This document shows positions 8,474 through 15,944 of a DNA stretch of 64,000 nt, piece after piece. Source of the DNA: Actinomycetes bacterium (GTDB taxonomy: Bacteria > Actinomycetota > Actinomycetes > Mycobacteriales > Mycobacteriaceae); the NCBI GenBank assembly GCA_023432405.1, contig JAEYUQ010000016.1, forward strand, positions 62,001 to 126,000, in the 5' to 3' direction. Position 1 is the stretch's first letter. Every line of letters starts with the position of its first letter. The position numbers and the translations under genes were made by a program. Under the pieces are notes generated by a model. It worked only from the letters and a program-made list of their open reading frames with translations, did not search any database and had not been told where the DNA came from.

Positions 8474-9910
8474 TTAGCAGTTGTAATAGAGCTCAAACTC
8501 CAGAGGTGTGGGACGCAGACGAGAAGGCAGAAGCTCCTTCTGACGCTTGATGTCAAGGTAGGTGGCAATAAGATCCTCGGTGAACACATCTCCCTCGGTG
8601 AGGAAGTCACTATCGGCTTCCAAAGCAGCCAAGGATGCCTCCAGGGAGGTTGGTGCCTGGGGGATGGTCTTGACTTCCTCGGGAGGAAGCTCGTAGAGAT
8701 CCTTGTCCACAGGAGCATGAGGTTCGATACGGTTCTTGATACCGTCCAGGCCAGCCAACATCATGGCTGCAAATCCCAGGTAGGGGTTACCAGAGGGATC
8801 GGGAGCCCGGAACTCAATACGCTTGGCCTTGGGATTGGCGCCGGTCACTGGAATACGGATAGCTGCTGAACGGTTGCGCTGCGAGTACACCAGGTTAATT
8901 GGTGCCTCAAAGCCGGGAACCAGTCGGTGATAGGAGTTCAGGGTGGGGTTGGTAAATGCGAGAACGGCCCCAGCGTGTTTCAGGATTCCACCAATGTAGT
9001 AGCGAGCCATATCCGAGAGCCCGGCGTATCCTGCCTCGTCATAGAACAGCGGGGCCCCGTCCTTCCAGAGGGACTGGTGCGCGTGCATTCCCGAACCGTT
9101 ATCTCCAGCTAGCGGTTTCGGCATGAAAGTCACAGTCTTACCATGCTGAACAGCGGTGTTCTTGATGATGTATTTAAAGGTCTGAATATCATCAGCCGCG
9201 TGCAGCAAGGTATTGAACTTATAGTTGATTTCCTGCTGGCCTCCAGTGCCTACCTCGTGATGGAAACGCTCCAGCTCAAACCCAGCTGCAGCGAGGTTTT
9301 CGGCCATTGCGTCGCGAATATCCATGGTTTGATCCATAGGAGCTACAGGAAAATATCCCCCCTTGACGGGAGTTGTGTATCCATTATTGGGGGTGCCGTC
9401 TGCGTTGACCTCCAGGCCACGGTTCCACCAGCCCTCCTGGGAATCCACACGATAGTGAGAGGCATGAACATCAGTAGAGAAACTCACTGAGTCGAAGAGG
9501 TAAAACTCAGCTTCGGCGCCAAAGTAGCAGGTATCCGCAATTCCAGTGGAGGCCAGATATTGCTCAGCTTTTAAAGCCACATTGCGGGGATCCCGAGAAA
9601 AAGGTTCACGAGTGAAAGGATCATGAACAAAGAACTTCATATTGAGGGTCTTGGCCTTGCGGAACTGATCCACCTGAGCGGAGGAGAAGTCCGGAAGAAG
9701 CATCATGTCTGACTCATCAATGGTGGTGAATCCGGTGATAGAAGAGCCGTCAAAAGCGAGCCCCTCTTCAGCGGCATCTTCATCAAAGGCAGAAGCAGGA
9801 ATGGTGAAGTGTTGTTCTGTGCCGGGGACGTCGGTAAAGCGGACGTCGAGAAATTCAATCTCTTCATCCTTGATGAACTTGATTACTTCTTCGGCGCTGT
9901 GAAAAGCCAC
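8474..9910 (-). CDS. glnA: Glutamine synthetase type I
   Basis: This enzyme makes glutamine from glutamate, ammonia and ATP and is the main ammonia-assimilating enzyme; it is a cytoplasmic dodecamer. The catalytic and nucleotide-binding segments are standard (EAEFYLFD, MHAHQSLWKDG, NRSAAIRIP, KRIEFRAPDPSGNPY). The adenylylation site is kept: KDLYELPPEE with Y406. I chose the GTG at 9908-9910 because AAGGAG lies 6 nt upstream and the resulting 478 residues begin VAFHSAEEVIKF, which matches the usual N-terminus. An ATG 12 codons further upstream (9944-9946) would give 490 residues. It is divergent from the RDD gene. Confidence 0.96.
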   Translation of the reverse strand: MAFHSAEEVIKFIKDEEIEFLDVRFTDVPGTEQHFTIPASAFDEDAAEEGLAFDGSSITGFTTIDESDMMLLPDFSSAQVDQFRKAKTLNMKFFVHDPFTREPFSRDPRNVALKAEQYLASTGIADTCYFGAEAEFYLFDSVSFSTDVHASHYRVDSQEGWWNRGLEVNADGTPNNGYTTPVKGGYFPVAPMDQTMDIRDAMAENLAAAGFELERFHHEVGTGGQQEINYKFNTLLHAADDIQTFKYIIKNTAVQHGKTVTFMPKPLAGDNGSGMHAHQSLWKDGAPLFYDEAGYAGLSDMARYYIGGILKHAGAVLAFTNPTLNSYHRLVPGFEAPINLVYSQRNRSAAIRIPVTGANPKAKRIEFRAPDPSGNPYLGFAAMMLAGLDGIKNRIEPHAPVDKDLYELPPEEVKTIPQAPTSLEASLAALEADSDFLTEGDVFTEDLIATYLDIKRQKELLPSRLRPTPLEFELYYNC

Positions 9911-10017
9911 TGGGTACTCCTTGACGTGTTCTGTGGCGGTGGGCATTCCACCACCCGCCTAAGCCTACTGGGCAACTCGGGGATGAGCTGCACCTGAGTA
10001 GTCTCATGGTGACCGAG

Positions 10018-10047
10018 TCATAGTTTAGCGGTAACTGTGGTGTCCAT
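10018..10047 (-). CDS. Candidate nine-codon leader ORF upstream of glnA
   Basis: On the minus strand a short frame reads MDTTVTAKL and stops. Its ATG is preceded by GAGGAGG about 8 nt upstream, the best Shine-Dalgarno sequence in this intergenic space. It ends 107 nt before the chosen glnA start. It could be a leader peptide that affects glnA expression, or chance; no gene of this size can be confirmed from sequence alone. Confidence 0.3.
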   Translation of the reverse strand: MDTTVTAKL

Positions 10048-10134
10048 TTGTACATCCTCCTCGTGCAGTGGAAATACACCATCTCTATAACGCTATGGCG
10101 TGGTGTGTGTGGTTTAGCACTATTCCGGTTGGGA

Positions 10135-10142
10135 TAGATAAT
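10135..10142 (+). promoter_or_regulatory. Candidate -10 box for a leaderless RDD-protein transcript
   Basis: TAGATAAT ends 9 nt before the ATG at 10152. Transcription would then begin at or within a few bases of the start codon, which also lacks a clear ribosome-binding site. Confidence 0.5.
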
Positions 10143-10151
10143 GTAGCAACT

Positions 10152-10631
10152 ATGACCGAAAGAAAGCGCAGCTTTATCGAGGGGCCCAATATCCCCGGAC
10201 AGTTCGACGATCCCGATGCTCCAGGGAAGTGGCCGGGAGAAAAGCTTGGGCTTCCCTCGGCAGGACCTGGATCTCTAGCCTCTGTTCTGCGACGCTGCGG
10301 TGGAGTCCTTATTGATTGGCTCATCAGTCTTGTTATTGCTCTCACGTTCACCCAGCTGGGCCTGAGTTTCCTGGGAGACACAGCAACTCTTACGCTGATT
10401 ATCTTTGCCATTCTGGGCATGATGTCTGTGATGCTCTTTGCCCGCACCCCTGGTCAGGCGCTCATGAAAATGGGTGTTGCCCGTATCGACGACCGCGCAG
10501 CCCATGTGGGTGTATGGCGTGCCATTGTTCGCACACTCTTAACTATCGCTGTGCTTCCTGCAGCAATGGTGGATGCAGATGGGCGGGGGTTGCACGACCG
10601 CGCCACTGGCACGGCCGTCATCCTGGGGTAA
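10152..10631 (+). CDS. RDD family membrane protein
   Basis: This 159-residue protein carries an RDD domain: LRRCGGVLIDWLISLVIAL near residue 45, a second helix (LTLIIFAILGMMSVMLF) and RTPGQALMKMGVARID, then a third helix near the end. RDD proteins are small integral membrane proteins whose function is mostly unknown, some being linked to transport. I chose the ATG at 10152 because the upstream in-frame start at 10068 would add an unlike extension and overlap promoter sequence. An RDD gene also sits beside glnA in C. glutamicum, so the pairing is conserved. Confidence 0.85.
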   Translation: MTERKRSFIEGPNIPGQFDDPDAPGKWPGEKLGLPSAGPGSLASVLRRCGGVLIDWLISLVIALTFTQLGLSFLGDTATLTLIIFAILGMMSVMLFARTPGQALMKMGVARIDDRAAHVGVWRAIVRTLLTIAVLPAAMVDADGRGLHDRATGTAVILG

Positions 10632-10671
10632 AACCCAGGGCAGTTCGCTCAGGGAACTTTAGTTATTTTTA
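10622..10671 (+). terminator. Two small hairpins and a T-rich tail after the RDD gene
   Basis: CCTGGG/CCCAGG (10622-10627, 10634-10639) spans the stop codon. AGTTC/GAACT (10642-10646, 10654-10658) is followed by TTTAGTTATTTTTATT. It lies between convergent genes and overlaps the 3' end of the DUF4191 gene. Confidence 0.5.
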
Positions 10672-11447
10672 TTGCGTTCAGAGAGCCTGCGCGCGCGCCT
10701 GTTCATGCCTGAGATTTTCCCGCCCTTGGGGAGAGGCCCTTTGGGCAAAGAATGTGTAGGGTTAGCTGATCCCACGTTGTCCATGGCTTCTACCTTGGCG
10801 GCAATCGCGTAGACAGCGTCTTTCTTGTAGTTGCGAGGCAACTTCAGAAGCTCTCGTTGGAGTTTGCGCACCGGCACCTGATCATCGCCGTCGCCCACAA
10901 TAATCTCGTAGACGGGGACGTCTCTCACTAGACGGTTAAGACGCTTCTTGAGCTGGTTAAACATGGGCTTGAGCCGGTGCGGTTCGCCTTCTCCTACCAA
11001 TACAACCCCAGGAGCACCAATCACACGGTGTACCAGATCCATGTGGGTGTTCATGGCTGCGCCGGTCTTCGTTTTCCAGACAACGCCAATTCCGTTCTTG
11101 AGGTTCTCCAGAGTCCAGCCCGCAACACCGGGTTGATCACCCACCTTGGCGTACATGGATTTTTCGAGACGCTTCGTAAATACGAAGAGAGCTAGAGCTA
11201 GCCCTAGGAATAAGCCCAGCACCATCATGAACCATTCGGCGTTAAACAATGCGCCGAGGAGGAAGAAGAGCAACCCCATTCCGAGGATGCAGCTCAGGAC
11301 AATCGGAATAAGCGCTTTGTCCTCTTTGCGCTGCATATTGAAAGCAGTCCATAGCTGCTTGTAGTTCTGCTTACGCTCAGCACGTTTAGCTGCTCGTGCT
11401 TCCTTCTTAGCAGCCTTGTCAGCTGCCTTCTTCGTATCCTCAGCCAT
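10659..11447 (-). CDS. DUF4191 domain membrane protein
   Basis: This 262-residue protein has an N-terminal lysine/alanine-rich helix (about residues 1-35), two adjacent hydrophobic helices (about 45-65 and 70-90) and a C-terminal cytoplasmic domain with GWTLENLKNGIGVVWKTK. It is a conserved actinobacterial family of unknown function, recognised here as DUF4191 (Rv2219-like). The C-terminus is basic (MNRRARRLSERNKNN). It lies 94 bp downstream of the sucE-like gene on the same strand and next to lipA and glnA, as in related genomes. No function is assigned. Confidence 0.82.
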   Translation of the reverse strand: MAEDTKKAADKAAKKEARAAKRAERKQNYKQLWTAFNMQRKEDKALIPIVLSCILGMGLLFFLLGALFNAEWFMMVLGLFLGLALALFVFTKRLEKSMYAKVGDQPGVAGWTLENLKNGIGVVWKTKTGAAMNTHMDLVHRVIGAPGVVLVGEGEPHRLKPMFNQLKKRLNRLVRDVPVYEIIVGDGDDQVPVRKLQRELLKLPRNYKKDAVYAIAAKVEAMDNVGSANPTHSLPKGPLPKGGKISGMNRRARRLSERNKNN

Positions 11448-11541
11448 AGTCCTTTAGCTTAAGCTATGCGCCGGTATGGCACCTATCCCGGTTCCTGCTT
11501 TTCTCCATTTCTGTCTCTATCGAGCAATCCGAGGATCCTAT

Positions 11542-13164
11542 CTATATCAGTGCCATGAGTACTATTTGGGCAGCCAAGATCTTCGAGATCATAGCCACCG
11601 GATACACCGTGGCATAGCCAGTTCCCGGTAAGTCGTTGTCTGTGAGGTCATTGGCGTAGGACAAGACAGCGGGGTTGGTCTGAATACCAGCCAGAGCGCC
11701 AATCACTGTGCCAAATGGCAGTTTCAACACGCAATAGCCAACCAGGAGAACTATCAGAGAAATAGCAATCGTGATGATGGCGCCTACTCCGATAATGGTC
11801 AGGGACTTTGGATCGGCTAGTGCGCTGCGGAATCCTGAACCGGCTACGGTACCAATGGCCGCAAGAAATAGCGTGATACCCAGCTGTCGTAGCGTTAAGT
11901 TCGCGCTGTAAGAAATCTGCCACACAATCTTTCCGGTGCGTCCCACGGCCCCCAAGATAAGTGCCACCACGAGAGGTCCACCGGCTGAGCCTAAGGAGAG
12001 ACTCCCGCCACCTGGTAGTGGAATTTGAATCAGACCCAGGACAACTCCAAGCATGAGCCCCATCGCGAGGGGAAGTAGATTGAAGTCCGAGAGACTGCGA
12101 TAGGAGTCTCCCAGGATACGAGAGGCATGAGCCATCTCAGAACGAGGAGCAACCACCCGCACGCGATCTCCCAGCTGGAGCATGGTATCGGGTTCGGGGA
12201 TATGGTCGTGGTCTCCGCGGCGAATACGAGTGATGAGCATTCCGTGGTGGTGTTCCTGTAACTTTTCGAGTGGAATTCCCACAATGTCCACATTGGACAC
12301 GAACATCCGGCGGTACTTGAGATTGTCTGAACCTGGGCGAAGATCACCGCTCAAGGGGGTGCCAAGAATCTTTTCCGCGCGGGCTAGCTCATCTTCTTCG
12401 CCGACGATCGTGAGAATGTCGCCTTTGCGTACTCGAGTACCGGAGCCTGGAATACGGGTTTTCCCGTCACGCTCATAGCGGGACACAATGATGGAGAGCC
12501 CATATTTCCTCGGAATGTTTCGGATGGAGCCAAGGTTCTCAACATCTACCCGAATACGGTGGTGGTAGAGCTCATGCGGAGCAAGTCCGGCGTCCTCTGC
12601 CTCCTGAGCATGATTAATCTTAAACAGCTTGTTGAAGATGGCGATGCTGAGAATAACACCAAAAACTCCCACAGGATAGGCCAAGGAGTAGGCCACCAGG
12701 GGTAGGGATTCTTTCTCTTTGAGAACTGCAGGATCGGTGAAGAGTCCTTCGAGAGAGTCCACCACTGCCGCCATTGCGGGAGTGTTGGTAAGCGCTCCTG
12801 TGAATGCTCCAGCACCTGTTATTCCGCTGATACCCGTCAGTTTGAGAAGACCAATTGTCCCCACTGTGATCACAATGAATACAAGAAGAGCAAAAGAGAT
12901 GAGTTTGATGCCTTTTGAGCGGAAGTTGGCGAAGAACTCATGGCCAGATTCCAAACCGATGGTGTAGACGAAGATGGCCAGCCCCAGCATATGCGCAAAG
13001 CTGGGAATAGCAAGATCAGGTTCTACCGTGGCAAAGCCAAGCCCCACAAAGAGCACAGCTGCCACGCCCAGCCTAAAACCAAAAATTTTGACTCGTCCTA
13101 GGAGAAGACCTAGAGACATGATGAGCGTCAATGTTAGAAGCGGATTATCAACCAGAAGATGCAT
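11542..13164 (-). CDS. sucE: SucE-like dicarboxylate exporter, aspartate-alanine exchanger family
   Basis: This membrane transporter of the AspT/YidE type has 540 residues. An N-terminal block of about six helices (residues 1-185) and a C-terminal block (about 365-540) flank two cytoplasmic TrkA-C domains: IRNIPRKYGLSIIVSRYERDGK..GDILTIVGEEDEL and a second around VDIVGIPLEKLQEHHHGMLITRIRR. In C. glutamicum the gene in this place next to lipA is sucE, a succinate exporter active under oxygen limitation. The length (539 there) and position agree. Substrate is inferred from that relation. It starts 41 bp after lipA, so the two are probably co-transcribed. Confidence 0.82.
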   Translation of the reverse strand: MHLLVDNPLLTLTLIMSLGLLLGRVKIFGFRLGVAAVLFVGLGFATVEPDLAIPSFAHMLGLAIFVYTIGLESGHEFFANFRSKGIKLISFALLVFIVITVGTIGLLKLTGISGITGAGAFTGALTNTPAMAAVVDSLEGLFTDPAVLKEKESLPLVAYSLAYPVGVFGVILSIAIFNKLFKINHAQEAEDAGLAPHELYHHRIRVDVENLGSIRNIPRKYGLSIIVSRYERDGKTRIPGSGTRVRKGDILTIVGEEDELARAEKILGTPLSGDLRPGSDNLKYRRMFVSNVDIVGIPLEKLQEHHHGMLITRIRRGDHDHIPEPDTMLQLGDRVRVVAPRSEMAHASRILGDSYRSLSDFNLLPLAMGLMLGVVLGLIQIPLPGGGSLSLGSAGGPLVVALILGAVGRTGKIVWQISYSANLTLRQLGITLFLAAIGTVAGSGFRSALADPKSLTIIGVGAIITIAISLIVLLVGYCVLKLPFGTVIGALAGIQTNPAVLSYANDLTDNDLPGTGYATVYPVAMISKILAAQIVLMALI

Positions 13165-13205
13165 TGTTTTCTATTCTCAGACAAGGTGGTTAGAAGTGAC
13201 TTTTA

Positions 13206-14261
13206 CTAGCGACGCCCGCGATGAGCACTGTTTGACGGTCCGTACTTCTTCAAGAGGGTAGAGGCCTCTTGATCTGTGGAGCCCTGAGAGGTGTGTTCCA
13301 AATGCTTGAGGTTTTCTGGCAGCGGACGGTTTTTGAAAGCCATTGCCTCAGCGTAGAGTTTTCCTGCTCTATACGAGGATCGCACTAATGGCCCGGACAT
13401 CACTGCTGCAAATCCCAGCTCTTTGGCATAGTCTGCATGGGCAATGAACTCTTCCGGTTTCACCCACCGATCAATCGGATGATAGAGGGGGCCGGGGCGC
13501 AGATACTGGGTAATTGTGATGATGTCACAACCGGCGTCGTGAAGGTCTCGGAGAGCTTGCTGGATTTCCTCGACGGTCTCTCCCATACCCAAGATGAGAT
13601 TGGACTTGGTGATAAGCCCATAGTCGGCTGCTTGCCGAATCACGTCCAGGGAGCGCTCGTAGCGGAAAGCAGGACGAATCCTCTTGAACAGGCGCGGCAC
13701 TGTTTCTAGGTTATGGGCAAATACCTCGGGACGAGCCTCAAAAACTTCCTCCAAGAGGTCCGGCTTCCCTGAAAAGTCGGGGGTAAGATTCTCAACTCCT
13801 GTGTTCGGGTTGAGCTCATGAATTTTGCGCACTACCTCGGCGTAGAGCCAGGCGCCTTCATCGTCCAGATCATCTCGGGTTACTCCTGTGATGGTGGAGT
13901 AGTGAAGACCCATTTCTCGCACGCTTTCGGCAACGCGCTGAGGTTCCTGTTTATCAAGCGGTTCAGGTTTCGCAGAGTTTATCATGCAAAAATCGCAACG
14001 CCGGGAGCAGTTCGCGCCTCCAATAAGGAAGGTCGCTTCCCTGGATTCCCAGCACTCGTGAATGTTAGGGCATCCGGCTTCTTGGCACACCGTGTGCAAA
14101 GAAGCCCCGGACACACGAGCCTTCATGTCTTGATACTGCGGACCAGTGCGCACCTGGTTTCTAATCCAGTGCGGCTTGTTCTCAATAGGAGTTTGGGCGT
14201 TGCGTGCTTCAATTCGCGAAAGACGACGTCCCTGGGCTGTCGTAGTCACATTCGTCACCAT
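13206..14261 (-). CDS. lipA: Lipoyl synthase
   Basis: This radical-SAM enzyme inserts two sulfur atoms into the octanoyl group carried by lipoyl domains. Both iron-sulfur clusters are supported: the auxiliary cluster cysteines C59, C64 and C70 (VCQEAGCPNIHEC) and the radical-SAM cysteines C85, C89 and C92 (NCSRRCDFCM). The C-terminal RSSYRAG motif is present. Length is 351 residues, normal for actinobacteria. It lies 52 bp downstream of gcvH, whose protein is one of its substrates, and 41 bp upstream of the sucE-like gene. The octanoyltransferase gene lipB, which precedes lipA in C. glutamicum, is not in this window. Confidence 0.96.
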   Translation of the reverse strand: MVTNVTTTAQGRRLSRIEARNAQTPIENKPHWIRNQVRTGPQYQDMKARVSGASLHTVCQEAGCPNIHECWESREATFLIGGANCSRRCDFCMINSAKPEPLDKQEPQRVAESVREMGLHYSTITGVTRDDLDDEGAWLYAEVVRKIHELNPNTGVENLTPDFSGKPDLLEEVFEARPEVFAHNLETVPRLFKRIRPAFRYERSLDVIRQAADYGLITKSNLILGMGETVEEIQQALRDLHDAGCDIITITQYLRPGPLYHPIDRWVKPEEFIAHADYAKELGFAAVMSGPLVRSSYRAGKLYAEAMAFKNRPLPENLKHLEHTSQGSTDQEASTLLKKYGPSNSAHRGRR

Positions 14262-14313
14262 ACCGAAGTTTTACGACGAATATCTTCGCACAGCCCCTGA
14301 GCACACTGTTCGC

Positions 14314-14706
14314 CTAGTCAACGCCGTTTTCTTCGGCGTATTCCGCCGCAGTCATGAGCTCGCCTAGCTCAGATACTTCTACCTCGAAGAGCCAGCCCTC
14401 GCCGAAGGCATCCTCATTAATCAGCGCAGGGTTAGATTCAAGAGCGTCGTTGACTGCAGTCACCGTGCCGCTGACGGGAGCGTAAAGGTCGGAGACGGAT
14501 TTGGTGGATTCCACTTCACCACAGGAATCCCCGGCAGTGATGTCGTCACCTACCTCCGGCAACTCGACAAAAACAACTTCCCCGAGGCGTTCAGCAGCAA
14601 GATCGGTAATGCCGATTTTGACTGTGGACCCTGGCAGGTCTTCTGGTAGACCGGCCACCCATTCGTGGTCTTCGGAGTAGGAATAATTCTCAGGTAACTG
14701 TGCCAC
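14314..14706 (-). CDS. gcvH: Glycine cleavage system H protein
   Basis: This 130-residue lipoyl carrier shuttles the aminomethyl intermediate between the P, T and L proteins of the glycine cleavage system. The lipoylation site is K69 in GEVESTKSVSDLYAP. The GTG start (14704-14706) has AAAGGAGTG about 8 nt upstream. It is the third gene of a gcvP-gcvT-gcvH series and is followed by lipA, which modifies it. Confidence 0.96.
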   Translation of the reverse strand: MAQLPENYSYSEDHEWVAGLPEDLPGSTVKIGITDLAAERLGEVVFVELPEVGDDITAGDSCGEVESTKSVSDLYAPVSGTVTAVNDALESNPALINEDAFGEGWLFEVEVSELGELMTAAEYAEENGVD

Positions 14707-14792
14707 GGGGACACTCCTTTCTGTAGTTATGCTTCGACGAGAATTTGCCGAATGAGAAGTAATGAGGAAAGAATAACTGCTTTACCTCATTT

Positions 14793-15899
14793 TTACTTCT
14801 TACGGTGGTAGAACGCTCCCTTTGTGACGGTAAATGGATAGCGTTTTCCACGGATGTCAGCTTCCACTTGGGTGCCAGGTTCCGTGAACTCTCGATCTAT
14901 ATAGGCGAGAGCAATGGGGTAGCCCAAGGTCGGAGAGGGGGCTCCGGAGGTAACCACACCAATTTCCTGTTCCCCGGAGTAGATAAGCGCTCCATGCCGT
15001 GCAGCACGGCGTCCTTCACCTGTCAGCCCACGGAGCAGCCGAGCAGGTGGGTTTTGCTGGGCGATAGCTTCTTGACCTACAAAGCGGTCCTTACTCTTGC
15101 CAACCAAAAATCCCATGCCGGCATCTTTAGGGGTGAGATCTTCCGTGAGCTCATTTCCGTACAGGGGCATTGCTGCTTCCAAGCGCAAAGAATCCCGAGC
15201 AGCTAGACCACACGGGCGAAGTCCTTCGCTTTCTCCAGCCGCTACAAGGGCATCCCACAGTGTTGAAGCGGCGTCGTTAGGGACATAGAGCTCAAAACCG
15301 TCCTCACCTGTGTAACCAGTGCGGGCAATGAGAAGAGACAGCCCTGCCACTGTTGCGGTTCCGCATTCGTAGTAACCCATCTGAGTAATGACAGGATGCT
15401 CAGTCTCTGGAACCATACCCAGAAGAATCTGCTCGGCTCGAGGTCCTTGAAGGGCCAAAAGTGCGGTGTCGAAAGACTCGTTGCTCAGGCTCACCTGGAA
15501 TTCTTTGGTTCTTTCCTGAAATGCTGCCCAGTCCTTGTCGATGTTCGCGGCGTTGGGAATGACTAGGTACTCGTTGTCTCCTAGTTTGTAGGTGATGAGG
15601 TCATCAAGGATGCCTCCGTCGGCTCTACACAGCATGGAGTACTTTGCTTTACCCACCGGAAGTGAGGAGATTTCAGAGATGAGGGTGTAATCAAGATACG
15701 CTCCGGCATCTTCTCCAGTAACACGAAATTCACCCATGTGGCTGAGATCGAAAAGCCCGACTGCTTCTCGAACAGCACGGTGTTCCTCAAGCTCATTTCC
15801 ATATTTCAGTGGCATATTCCACGCGCCAAAGAGGGTAAATGTGGCGCCGAGTGCCTCATGTTGAGCGTGCAGTGGAGAGAGTTTTACATCATCGGACAT
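14793..15899 (-). CDS. gcvT: Glycine cleavage system T protein (aminomethyltransferase)
   Basis: This protein transfers the methylene group from the H protein to tetrahydrofolate and releases ammonia. The 368-residue length is normal. Family segments are SPLHAQHEALGATFTLFGAW at the N-terminus, GLFDLSHMGEFRVTG, RTGYTGEDGFELYVP and RDSLRLEAAMPLYGNEL. It starts 45 bp after gcvP and ends 86 bp before gcvH on the same strand. The L protein (lipoamide dehydrogenase) is not nearby and is presumably shared. Confidence 0.96.
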   Translation of the reverse strand: MSDDVKLSPLHAQHEALGATFTLFGAWNMPLKYGNELEEHRAVREAVGLFDLSHMGEFRVTGEDAGAYLDYTLISEISSLPVGKAKYSMLCRADGGILDDLITYKLGDNEYLVIPNAANIDKDWAAFQERTKEFQVSLSNESFDTALLALQGPRAEQILLGMVPETEHPVITQMGYYECGTATVAGLSLLIARTGYTGEDGFELYVPNDAASTLWDALVAAGESEGLRPCGLAARDSLRLEAAMPLYGNELTEDLTPKDAGMGFLVGKSKDRFVGQEAIAQQNPPARLLRGLTGEGRRAARHGALIYSGEQEIGVVTSGAPSPTLGYPIALAYIDREFTEPGTQVEADIRGKRYPFTVTKGAFYHRKK

Positions 15900-15944
15900 A
15901 CAACACCATCCGCCTTTCCTCAGTAGTGGTTTTGTAAGGGTGGT

